7,827 nt of DNA, taken from contig JANLPL010000087.1 of NCBI GenBank assembly GCA_031367195.1, forward strand, positions 1 through 7,827, read 5' to 3'. Origin of the DNA: Roseiarcus sp031367195 (GTDB lineage Bacteria > Pseudomonadota > Alphaproteobacteria > Rhizobiales > Beijerinckiaceae). Below are positions 1 to 5,487 of the stretch, piece after piece; the stretch's first letter is position 1, and each line of letters opens with the position of its first letter. The notes beneath the pieces are model-generated. The model was not told the DNA's origin. It ran no database searches and saw only the letters and a program-made list of their open reading frames with translations. A program made the position numbers and the translations under genes.

Positions 1-140
1 GCGATCTCAAGGCGCATCACCTCGCCCACCAGACCTTCGCCGATGATGATGCTCTTGACCAAGCCATCCACAAAGCGGTCGAAGCCCTCAACAAAGAGCG
101 CAAACCCGTTCCGTTGGACAGGTTACGAATCTCTGCTTAG
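1..140 (+). pseudogene. C-terminal end of a probable IS630-type transposase (partial at window edge)
   Basis: An open frame enters from the left edge (first full codon at 3) and stops at TAG 138-140, giving the last 45 residues. It begins DLKAHHLAHQTFADDDALDQ and ends VPLDRLRISA. The pattern (D/W)LK-x-H-x-LA followed by a D-rich turn, then ALDQAIHKAVEAL, resembles the C-terminal end of IS630/DDE-superfamily transposases, where the last catalytic acid and a helical tail lie. The catalytic residues are outside the window, so it cannot be told whether the full gene is intact; it is labelled as a remnant because no clear IS end was recognised downstream. Its codons look less GC3-biased than the housekeeping genes nearby, consistent with transfer. 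The family assignment rests on recalled pattern similarity over a short stretch. Confidence 0.45.
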
Positions 141-367
141 CGGCTCGGCCAGCTTGTCGCAGGCGCGGCCAAGGAATTCCGCTCTATCCTTCCCGACTAT
201 AGTCGTGGCCTCGGCGATCTGCGAGCGGCGCCATTCGGCTGCCCGAGACTGCCGCTGCATTTCGGAAAAGCTACCCGTTACGGATTGAGAGACGCTGAAG
301 CGATCATTCAAAAGACGCCGCCGCAGACGATCACGATAGCAGCGGCGGTATACATGATCCATTTCAT
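123..367 (-). pseudogene. Probable small exported protein, frameshifted
   Basis: An ATG at 367-365 opens MKWIMYTAAAIVIVCGGVF, a good signal peptide or membrane anchor (charged start, hydrophobic core), but stops at TGA 310-308. The other frame is open from there to the stop at 123-125 and carries a soluble, charged segment (starting LNDRFSVSQS, ending DKLAEPLSRDS). One extra base in the TTTT run at 313-310 would join them into an 81-residue exported protein. Neither half alone is convincing: the first is only 19 residues, and the second, read alone from GTG 377 or ATG 362, has an arginine-rich start without a visible ribosome binding site. It begins 23 bp after petC on the same strand and its 3' end overlaps the transposase remnant by 18 bp. 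No family is recognised. A sequencing error, a decayed gene or chance are all possible. Confidence 0.35.
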
Positions 368-390
368 GCCAATTCACATTCGCGCTGCGC

Positions 391-1209
391 TCAGTGCGCG
401 TCCGCCCAGACGCGCTTCTTGACCATGTACATCAGCGCGGACAATACGAGCAGGAACACGATGGCGCGGAAGCCGATGTTCTTGCGCTCGGTCATGCTCG
501 GCTCGGCCGCCCAGCTCAAGAACGCGGCGACGTCCCTGGCGTAATTCTGCACCGTGGCCGGCGTGCCGTCGGTGTATTTGACCGCGCCCTCCTGCAACGG
601 GTTCGGCATCGCGATTCGATGGCCGGGATAATACAGGTTCCACTGCGGATCGTCCTTGTGGGTATAGCCGGTCATGATCGCATAGATGTAATCGGTCCCG
701 ACCTCCTGGTAGGCGTCGAAGATGTCGAACACGAACCAGGGGAAGCCGCGCTCGTATTTGCGCGATTTGGCGAGCAGCCACATGTCCGGCGGCGCCTTGC
801 CCATCGCGGCCGCCGCGGCCTGATCGTTGGGGAAGGCTTCAGGCGGCGGGAACAGGTCGGCCGGCGTGCCGGGGCGCTGGACGATCTTGCCCTGATCGTT
901 CGGCTCGTCGTTGGTGACCTTGTAGCTGGCCGCCAGCGCCTTCACCTGCTCCGGCGAGAAGCCGGGGCCGTTCTCGTTCTCCAGCGTGCGGAAGGCGATG
1001 CTGAGACGGTGGCAGTTGGAGCAAACCTCCCGGTACACCTGGAAGCCGCGCTGCAGCTGCGCCTGGTCGAATTTGCCGAACACCCCGCTGAACGACCACG
1101 ACTGGCGCGCGGGCTTGGGTTGATCCTCCACCGCGTCCTGGGCCACGGCGACTTGAGCGCCGGTGACGAGCAGGGCAAGCGCAAGGAAGGACGCTTTAAA
1201 ACGGTTCAT
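391..1209 (-). CDS. petC: Cytochrome c1 of the bc1 complex
   Basis: Haem c subunit of ubiquinol:cytochrome c oxidoreductase. It takes electrons from the Rieske protein and passes them to cytochrome c in the periplasm. The 272-residue protein has a signal peptide (about 1-23, ending VAVA/Q), the haem attachment site CSNCH at 63-67, the likely axial methionine M201 in IAMPNPL, the family-typical PPDMWLLAKSR at 140-150, and one C-terminal membrane anchor at about 246-263 followed by KKRVWADAH. The ATG at 1209 is chosen because it directly opens the signal peptide and has AAGAGGA about 9 bases upstream; the same frame stays open much further upstream, inside petB, but that part is an out-of-frame shadow. 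It is the last gene of petABC, 35 bp after petB. No U-tract terminator is visible after the stop. Confidence 0.97.
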   Translation of the reverse strand: MNRFKASFLALALLVTGAQVAVAQDAVEDQPKPARQSWSFSGVFGKFDQAQLQRGFQVYREVCSNCHRLSIAFRTLENENGPGFSPEQVKALAASYKVTNDEPNDQGKIVQRPGTPADLFPPPEAFPNDQAAAAAMGKAPPDMWLLAKSRKYERGFPWFVFDIFDAYQEVGTDYIYAIMTGYTHKDDPQWNLYYPGHRIAMPNPLQEGAVKYTDGTPATVQNYARDVAAFLSWAAEPSMTERKNIGFRAIVFLLVLSALMYMVKKRVWADAH

Positions 1210-1244
1210 CTTATCTGTCCTCTTGGGCGCGTCTCTTGTCGATC

Positions 1245-2486
1245 TCATTCGGCCGCAGCTGTGCCCTTGGGCAATACGGCGTCGGCGATCGAAACGGGAA
1301 CCGGCTTGGTCTTTTCGACCAGCCCCAGCACCGGCAGGACGACGATGAGATAACCGAAATAGCCCAGCGAGAGAATGCGCGTAACCAGGGTGGCCGAATC
1401 CGACACTTCCTGCGAGCCCTGATAACCCAAGCCGACGCAGCAGATCACGAAGATCCAGAAGAAGAAGCGGAACAGCGGCCGGTATTTGCCTGAGCGGATC
1501 GGCGAGGTGTCGAGCCAGGGCAGGAAGGCGAGCAAGCCGATCGCGGCGGCCAGCGCAAGAACGCCCATCAGCTTGTTCGGGATGGCGCGCAGGATCGCGT
1601 AGAACGGCAGCAGATACCATTCCGGCACGATGTGGGCCGGCGTCATCAGCGGGTTGGCGGGGTTCGAATTGTCGGCGTCGAGCAGATAATTCGGGATGTA
1701 GAACACGAACCAGGCGTAGAAGACGAAGAACACACAGGCCGCGAACATGTCCTTGATCGTCGCATAGGGCGTGAACGCGACGGTGTCGCGCTTGACGTCC
1801 TTCACCTCGACGCCGTCGGGGTTGTTCTGGCCTACCACATGCAGCGCCCAGACGTGCAGGACGACGACGCCGACGATCATGAACGGCAACAGGTAATGCA
1901 GCGCGAAGAAGCGGTTCAGCGTCGGATCGCCGACGGCGTAGCCGCCCCACAGCCAATGCGAGACGCCGGCGCCCACCAGCGGAATGGCGGTGAACAGGTT
2001 GGTGATCACGGTCGCGCCGGCGAAGCTCATCTGGCCCCAGGGCAGCACGTAGCCCATGAACGCGGTCGCCATCATCAGCACATAGATGATGACGCCGAGG
2101 ATCCACAAAACCTCGCGTGGGCTCTTATAGGAGCCGTAATACATGCCGCGGAAGATGTGCATGTAAACGGCGAAGAAGAAGAACGACCCGCCGTTGGTGT
2201 GGAGATAGCGAATCAGCCAGCCGTAGTTCACGTCGCGCATGATATGCTCGACCGAGATGAAGGCCATCGCCGCGCTCGGCACGTAGTGCATCGCCAGGAT
2301 CACGCCGGTGATGATCTGGATGATCAGCATGAACGACAGGATCGCGCCGAAGGTCCAGAAGTAGTTGAGGTTGCGCGGCACGGGATAGCTGACGAACGAG
2401 GAATGCATGAGGCCGACGATCGGCAGCCGCGCCTCGAACCAGCGCGCAATCGCGCTCTTGGGAACGTAGGTGGAATGTCCGTCCAT
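1245..2486 (-). CDS. petB: Cytochrome b of the bc1 complex
   Basis: Membrane core subunit that carries haems bL and bH and both quinone sites of the Q cycle. At 413 residues it has the usual length for alphaproteobacterial cytochrome b and both domains (eight-helix type). Haem ligands are visible as two histidine pairs, H96/H197 and H110/H211, each pair of helices showing the 14-residue spacing of bc1 rather than the 14/15 of b6. The Qo-site PEWY motif is at 288-291, and the YVLPWGQMSFWGAT-like Qo region reads YVLPWGQMSFAGATVITNL at 146-164. The segment starting SYPVPRNLNYFW at 33 is the conserved N-terminal region. The gene follows petA by 52 bp and precedes petC by 35 bp. A modest AGAGA lies about 8 bases before the ATG. 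Cytochrome c1 is not fused to it, unlike fbcH. Confidence 0.98.
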   Translation of the reverse strand: MDGHSTYVPKSAIARWFEARLPIVGLMHSSFVSYPVPRNLNYFWTFGAILSFMLIIQIITGVILAMHYVPSAAMAFISVEHIMRDVNYGWLIRYLHTNGGSFFFFAVYMHIFRGMYYGSYKSPREVLWILGVIIYVLMMATAFMGYVLPWGQMSFAGATVITNLFTAIPLVGAGVSHWLWGGYAVGDPTLNRFFALHYLLPFMIVGVVVLHVWALHVVGQNNPDGVEVKDVKRDTVAFTPYATIKDMFAACVFFVFYAWFVFYIPNYLLDADNSNPANPLMTPAHIVPEWYLLPFYAILRAIPNKLMGVLALAAAIGLLAFLPWLDTSPIRSGKYRPLFRFFFWIFVICCVGLGYQGSQEVSDSATLVTRILSLGYFGYLIVVLPVLGLVEKTKPVPVSIADAVLPKGTAAAE

Positions 2487-2538
2487 GTTGCGATCTCTGG
2501 AAATGTCTGGGGAAAACGAAGGCGCGGGGAGAGGCGCT

Positions 2539-3057
2539 TCAGCCGATCTTCACCTTGGTGTCGGTCAGGAACATGTATTCCGGCACGGCGAGGTTGAGCG
2601 GCGCCGGCCCCTGACGGATGCGGCCGGAGGTGTCGTAGATCGAGCCGTGGCACGGGCATTTCCAGCCGTCGTACTGGCCCTCGTGGCCGAGCGGCACGCA
2701 GCCCAGATGCGTGCACACGCCGACGACGATCAGCCATTCCGGCTTTTGCACGCGCGACTGGTCGGTGGCGGGATCCTTCAGATCGGCCATCGGGACGGCC
2801 TCGGCCTCCTTGATCTCCTTGGCCGTGCGGTGACGCAGGAAGACGGGTCCGCCGCGCCACTTGACGGTGAGGATCTGTCCTTCCTGGATCGGGGCCAGAT
2901 CGACCTCGATCGAAGACATCGCCAGCGTTGTCGCGTCGGGGTTCATCTGATCAATCAGCGGCCAGGCGACCGAGGCGGCGCCGACGGCGGCGACGGCGCC
3001 GGTCGTCAGGAACAGAAAGTCCCGGCGGCTTGGATTGATAGCTTCCGCGTGCGACAA
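2539..3057 (-). CDS. petA: Rieske iron-sulfur subunit of the bc1 complex (TTG start)
   Basis: High-potential 2Fe-2S protein that oxidises ubiquinol at the Qo site and reduces cytochrome c1. With the TTG start it has 172 residues. It opens MSHAEAINPSRRDFLFLTTG; the twin-arginine motif SRRDF and following hydrophobic stretch (about 13-34) form an uncleaved Tat signal anchor. Cluster-binding boxes are CTHLGC (115-120) and CPCHGS (134-139), giving ligands C115, H117, C134, H137 and disulfide C120-C136. GPAPLNL at 150-156 is the conserved proline loop. The frame remains open upstream to an ATG at 3165, but the added 36 residues have no family counterpart, while MSHAE matches the known start of Rhodobacter homologues, and GGGGG sits 5 bases before the TTG. 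No in-frame ATG or GTG lies between. First gene of petABC. Confidence 0.95.
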   Translation of the reverse strand: MSHAEAINPSRRDFLFLTTGAVAAVGAASVAWPLIDQMNPDATTLAMSSIEVDLAPIQEGQILTVKWRGGPVFLRHRTAKEIKEAEAVPMADLKDPATDQSRVQKPEWLIVVGVCTHLGCVPLGHEGQYDGWKCPCHGSIYDTSGRIRQGPAPLNLAVPEYMFLTDTKVKIG

Positions 3058-3066
3058 TTCGACCCC
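3057..3066 (-). promoter_or_regulatory. Ribosome binding site deciding the petA TTG start
   Basis: On the minus strand the bases read ACGGGGGTCGAA then TTG (3057-3055). The G run is a passable Shine-Dalgarno core at 5 bases from the start codon. Together with protein homology (MSHAE..RRDF) it supports TTG over the distant ATG at 3165. Confidence 0.5.
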
Positions 3067-3097
3067 CGTGCGCTCGCGCGGCGTATCGCGCGTTTCT

Positions 3098-3126
3098 CGT
3101 GTAGTTGGAGCCGCCGGAGCGGCCAA
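3098..3126 (-). promoter_or_regulatory. Candidate promoter for petABC
   Basis: On the minus strand TTGGCC (3126-3121) is followed after 17 bases by TACACG (3103-3098). This places a transcription start near 3091 and gives a leader of about 35 bases before the TTG start of petA. The -35 box is good and the -10 box weak. It is the best fit I found in the 259-bp divergent space between petA and trmL, but the region is GC-rich and the assignment is tentative. Confidence 0.3.
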
Positions 3127-3316
3127 GCGCCCTGTTGCGCCCCAAATTCGGCCGCTATTTCGCACCGATCCCCTTGGTTGTCCATAGGGCTAAGGCGCGA
3201 GAATTCGTCGCACACAGGGCTTTTCGGCGCTGCCGCCGCGGGGTTGTCGGCACGTCAGATTCGAGCGATGCCAGCATAATCCGCGCGTGCCGCTGCGGCG
3301 CCTGGAACCCTTGCCG

Positions 3317-3781
3317 ATGCCGCGCCGTAACCTCGTTCTCGCGCTCTACCAGCCCGACATCGCCGCCAACACTGGGGCGATGCTGCGCAGCTGCGCCTGT
3401 TTCGGCGCCGACGCGGCGTTGATCGAGCCGGCGGGATTCGTATTCTCCGACCGTCGTTTCCGTCGCGCCGGCATGGATTATCTCGATGCGCTGCATCTGG
3501 AGCGGTATGCTTCCTTCGCCGCGTTCGAGGAATGGCGCGCCGCTGAAGGGCGGCGGCTGGCGCTGCTGACGACGCGCGGCGACGTCGATCTCTGGGATTT
3601 TCGTTTTTCTGACGGCGACGTGCTGATGGTGGGGCGCGAATCGGCGGGCGCGCCGGATGCGGTGCACGATCTGGCCGACGCGCGAATAAGGATCCCAATT
3701 CGCGCCGCCTTGCGCTCGCTCAACATCGGCGTCGCGGCGGGAATAGCGCTGGCCGAGGCGACGCGGCAGGTTTGGGGATAG
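3317..3781 (+). CDS. trmL: tRNA (cytidine(34)-2'-O)-methyltransferase
   Basis: SPOUT-class methyltransferase that 2'-O-methylates the wobble base of certain tRNA-Leu species using S-adenosylmethionine, in the cytoplasm. The 154-residue product is close to E. coli TrmL (157). Family motifs are visible in order: YQPDIAANTGAMLRSCACFG (motif 1, about 11-30), IEPAGF and RRAGMDY, then GRESAGAP (matching GPETRGLP of TrmL), IRIPI, and RSLNIGVAAGIALAEATRQ, the trefoil-knot cofactor site. The ATG at 3317 is chosen because MPRRNLVLALYQPDIAANTG matches the usual start; a GTG at 3287 would add ten residues without family support. Only a weak GGAA precedes the ATG. The gene is divergent from petA, a common alphaproteobacterial arrangement, and its last 62 bp overlap the convergent prmB. 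Confidence 0.93.
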   Translation: MPRRNLVLALYQPDIAANTGAMLRSCACFGADAALIEPAGFVFSDRRFRRAGMDYLDALHLERYASFAAFEEWRAAEGRRLALLTTRGDVDLWDFRFSDGDVLMVGRESAGAPDAVHDLADARIRIPIRAALRSLNIGVAAGIALAEATRQVWG

Positions 3782-4730
3782 CGCTCAACTTCGCCCGGCG
3801 GCGGGCAGCCACGGGCAGGTCGCGGGCGAGGGCGTAAAACACCTCGCCGTCGCTCTCGGCGGTGTCGAGCCAGACGAGGTTGCGGTCGGGAAATTCCGCC
3901 TCAAGCCTGGCGCGGCCCTGGCCGAGTTCGCAGATCAGCGCGCCCTTCGGCGTCAGATGGCAGCGCGCCTCGCCCACGATGCGGCGCACGAGGTCGAGCC
4001 CGTCCTCGCCCCCGACATGGGCGAGTTTCGGCTCGGCGGCATATTCGGGCGGGAAGGCCGCGGCAACGGCGGCTTCGACATAGGGCGGATTGGTCAGGAT
4101 GACGTCGTAGCGCGCGCCGCCCAGCGGGGCGAACAAGTCGCCCTCGAACAGATGGATGCGGCCATCCAGCCCGTGCTCGGCGACATTGCGGCGCGCCACC
4201 GCGAGTGCGTCGTGGGAAATATCGACCGCGTCGATCTCAGCTGCGGGAAACACGCGGGCGGCGAGAATCGCCAGCGAACCGCCGCCGGTGCAGAGATCGA
4301 GCACGCGGCCGACCTGCTCGGGCGCCTCGATCAGCCCGCCCTCGCCGATCATTCCGCCGAACAGCAGTTCGCCGATAAAACTGCGCGGCACGATCACGCG
4401 CTCATCGACATAAAACGGCACGCCCTGGATATAGGCGCGGTTGAGCAGATAGGCGGCGGGCTTGCGCGTGACGATTCGCGCCTCGATCAGATCGTGCAGC
4501 CGGCGCCGCTCGGAGCGCAGCAGCCGCGCGTCGGCGAAGGGATCGAGCGCGTCGATCGGCAGATGCAGCCCTTCGAGCACGAGAAAGGCCGCTTCGTCGA
4601 CGGCGTTGCTCGCGCCATGGCCGAATACGAGGCCGGCGGCGGAAAAGCGGCTGACGGCATAGCGGAACCAGTCGCGCGGCGTCAGCAGCGTCGCCAGTCT
4701 TTCCTCTACGTCATCCGACATGTGCGTCAT
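3720..4730 (-). CDS. prmB: Ribosomal protein L3 glutamine N5-methyltransferase
   Basis: Class I SAM-dependent methyltransferase that modifies a glutamine of ribosomal protein L3. The 336 residues show an N-terminal helical domain (about 1-95), the PrmB/HemK-type AYIQGVPFYVDERVIVPRSF (99-118), SAM motif I DLCTGGGSLAI (145-155), the catalytic NPPY (214-217), and PEYAAEPKLAHVGGEDGLDL (228-247). FYVDERVIVPRS together with the AEP..A..GG.DGLD block points to PrmB rather than PrmC. The family body ends near residue 305; the last 30 or so residues, rich in Pro, Arg and Ala, are an extension, and most of it is encoded antisense to the trmL 3' end. GAGGGGG lies 12 bases before the ATG at 4730. The gene follows the psiF-like gene by 73 bp and may be cotranscribed with it. 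Confidence 0.93.
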   Translation of the reverse strand: MTHMSDDVEERLATLLTPRDWFRYAVSRFSAAGLVFGHGASNAVDEAAFLVLEGLHLPIDALDPFADARLLRSERRRLHDLIEARIVTRKPAAYLLNRAYIQGVPFYVDERVIVPRSFIGELLFGGMIGEGGLIEAPEQVGRVLDLCTGGGSLAILAARVFPAAEIDAVDISHDALAVARRNVAEHGLDGRIHLFEGDLFAPLGGARYDVILTNPPYVEAAVAAAFPPEYAAEPKLAHVGGEDGLDLVRRIVGEARCHLTPKGALICELGQGRARLEAEFPDRNLVWLDTAESDGEVFYALARDLPVAARRRAKLSAIPKPAASPRPALFPPRRRC

Positions 4731-4803
4731 CTAACCAGGACGCCCCCTCAAACGCGGCGGCCGGCTCGCGCCCGCCGATCTGACGGCCAGGGGGGAGAGG
4801 CGC

Positions 4804-5076
4804 TTACTTCTCGCCTTTTTTGCACTTCTCGCGGAACTTCCGGCGGTCCTTGCCGTGTTTACCCAAAGCGTCGGCCTCCTTTGAGCATTCCTGCGATCGG
4901 GCGTGCATGTCCGCCTTGTCGGGCTTGGCCGTCATGGTCGGGGTCGGCGTCGCCGTCGCCGCCGCTGCCTTGGGCGTCGCGGTCGGGCTCGCCGGCGCGG
5001 CGGCGTCAAGGGCGAAAGCCGAAGTGGACACCAAACCGACGACGCCGAACACGGCGGCGATTATCGAGGTTTTCAT
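4804..5076 (-). CDS. Small secreted PsiF-repeat protein
   Basis: A 90-residue protein opening MKTSIIAAVFGVVGLVSTSA, a clear signal peptide with probable cleavage after AFA (22). A low-complexity Ala/Pro/Thr linker (about 25-52) follows, then one C-terminal PsiF-like repeat: SQECSKEADALGKHGKDRRK (61-80) followed by FREKCKKGEK, with cysteines C64 and C85 spaced as in that family. PsiF was named as phosphate-starvation inducible in E. coli; its molecular function is not known. The mature protein is very basic at its end. The ATG at 5076 is chosen over an upstream in-frame ATG at 5166 because the signal peptide starts exactly there; the 30 upstream residues are charged and atypical. A GGAAAG about 11 bases upstream is a modest binding site. 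It precedes prmB on the same strand. Confidence 0.8.
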   Translation of the reverse strand: MKTSIIAAVFGVVGLVSTSAFALDAAAPASPTATPKAAAATATPTPTMTAKPDKADMHARSQECSKEADALGKHGKDRRKFREKCKKGEK

Positions 5077-5139
5077 GGGGGCTGGATCTTTCCGAACGTT
5101 AGACATCCGCTGAGCCGCATCGACGCAAAGCTCGCGCGC

Positions 5140-5168
5140 CTCATAGGCGAAGCGCGCGCCCCGCACAA
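5140..5168 (-). promoter_or_regulatory. Candidate promoter for the PsiF-repeat gene
   Basis: On the minus strand TTGTGC (5168-5163) is followed after exactly 17 bases by TATGAG (5145-5140). The start would lie near 5133, leaving a leader of about 57 bases before the ATG at 5076. Its position, after the terminator-like hairpin at 5208-5242 and before the gene, is sensible. No PHO-box-like direct repeat was recognised, so phosphate control is not supported by the sequence. Confidence 0.35.
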
Positions 5169-5207
5169 GTTGGACGGCCAGTATTGCCCAAAAAGGAGAG
5201 GGCGGCC

Positions 5208-5242
5208 AAAATTAATAAGCGCCGCGGCCCCGGGGACGCGGC
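5208..5242 (-). terminator. Terminator-like GC hairpin with U-rich tail
   Basis: On the minus strand GCCGCG and CGCGGC form a 6-bp stem around TCCCCGGGGC, which can add two further pairs after one mismatch. The stem is followed by GCTTATTAATTTT, a T-rich tail starting two bases later. The + strand reading has no T tract after the stem, so the direction is minus. It would end transcription coming from glmM or from the candidate promoter at 5402-5429. Confidence 0.5.
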
Positions 5243-5293
5243 TCTTCCATTGTCGCGACCGAACTCAAGCCGCAAAATCCACTGAAATCGTCT

Positions 5294-5365
5294 CTATCCG
5301 CGGTAATCCCGCGCACAGAGGTTCCAGGGCCTTCCGGACTCGCTCGGCGAGTGACAATGAGACAC
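5294..5365 (-). CDS. Possible 23-residue ORF behind a perfect Shine-Dalgarno sequence
   Basis: A GTG at 5365-5363 opens a 23-codon frame ending at TAG 5296-5294. The peptide starts MSHCHSPSES and ends PWNLCARDYRG, with two cysteines and two histidines; no family is recognised. The only strong argument is the leader: AAAGGAGGTGATCCAG directly precedes it, with 7 bases between GGAGG and GTG, the ideal distance. A candidate promoter lies 40 bases upstream and a terminator-like hairpin about 50 bases downstream, so it could be a self-contained transcript of about 190 nt. Against it: a GTG start, tiny size, no homologue in mind, and palindromes running through the frame that suggest a structured repeat or RNA instead. 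A longer overlapping frame to 5212 would need to start within the ribosome binding site and is less likely. Confidence 0.3.
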   Translation of the reverse strand: MSHCHSPSESGRPWNLCARDYRG

Positions 5366-5380
5366 TGGATCACCTCCTTT
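5365..5380 (-). promoter_or_regulatory. Full-length Shine-Dalgarno sequence (16S 3' end complement)
   Basis: The minus strand reads AAAGGAGGTGATCCAG, complementary over 16 bases to the conserved 3' end of 16S rRNA (CTGGATCACCTCCTTT). Ordinary genes in this window show only 4-6 matching bases. It precedes the short ORF at 5294-5365. Seen as DNA the match is exact; its use in translation is inference. Confidence 0.45.
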
Positions 5381-5401
5381 CGGTTGTTGACGACAGGAAC
5401 A

Positions 5402-5429
5402 AGATTACCGCGATTCCGCCTTATGCCAA
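5402..5429 (-). promoter_or_regulatory. Candidate promoter of the short transcript downstream of glmM
   Basis: On the minus strand TTGGCA (5429-5424, five of six bases of the consensus) is followed after 16 bases by TAATCT (5407-5402). The start would fall near 5394, about 14 bases before the long Shine-Dalgarno sequence. The -10 box overlaps one arm of the 10-bp inverted repeat (5403-5412). The -10 match is weak. Confidence 0.35.
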
Positions 5430-5468
5430 GCTTTCTTTGCGGGCTTGCCGCTGTTTTCGTCGGCGCGG

Positions 5469-5485
5469 CGCCCAAGAGGTGGGCG
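5469..5485 (-). terminator. Hairpin just after glmM, possible weak terminator
   Basis: A perfect 6-bp stem, CGCCCA / TGGGCG on the minus strand with loop CCTCT, starts two bases after the glmM stop codon. No T tract follows, so it would be a weak or factor-assisted terminator, or simply a 3'-end stabilising structure. Confidence 0.3.
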
Positions 5486-5487
5486 GA

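Larger units (their letters stand above)
5248..5412. repeat. Two interleaved inverted repeats, possible palindromic intergenic element
   Basis: On the + strand CATTGTC (5248-5254) is complemented by GACAATG (5353-5359), and CGCGGTAATC (5299-5308) is complemented by GATTACCGCG (5403-5412). The arms interleave rather than nest. Local hairpins also exist: a 6-bp stem with three-base loop at 5338-5352 and a 5-bp stem with five-base loop at 5299-5313. Such palindrome-rich, non-coding stretches are typical of intergenic repeat families, so this could be one copy of a genomic repeat; the window holds no second copy to prove it. Confidence 0.4.

Noticed and set aside
194..205. Perfect 12-bp palindrome CGACTATAGTCG
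   Set aside because: One or two such palindromes are expected by chance in a window of this size, and no partner or context supports a site.
381..400. Short inverted repeat CGCGC/GCGCG overlapping the petC stop codon as a terminator
   Set aside because: Only five pairs with a long loop and no T tract on either strand.
391..2106. One 571-codon open frame on the minus strand covering petC and most of petB
   Set aside because: Only the part after 1209 is protein-like (cytochrome c1). The upstream part is the wrong frame of petB, rich in Arg, Pro and His, kept open by high GC.
3287..3316. Upstream GTG start for trmL, with CATAAT at 3274 as a -10 box for a leaderless transcript
   Set aside because: No -35 box at a normal distance, and the ten extra residues have no family counterpart; ATG 3317 fits TrmL.
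5077..5166. Longer start (ATG 5166) for the PsiF-repeat gene
   Set aside because: It would put 30 charged residues before a textbook signal peptide that begins at the ATG at 5076.
5365..5380. Fragment of a 16S rRNA gene on the + strand (CTGGATCACCTCCTTT)
   Set aside because: The bases before it do not match helix 45 of 16S (no GGAACCTGCGG), and nothing after it looks like a 16S-23S spacer. The match stops at 16 bases.
5212..5475. 87-codon minus-strand frame between glmM and the PsiF-repeat gene
   Set aside because: It runs through the candidate promoter, the Shine-Dalgarno sequence and the terminator hairpin, has no family resemblance and no binding site at its start.
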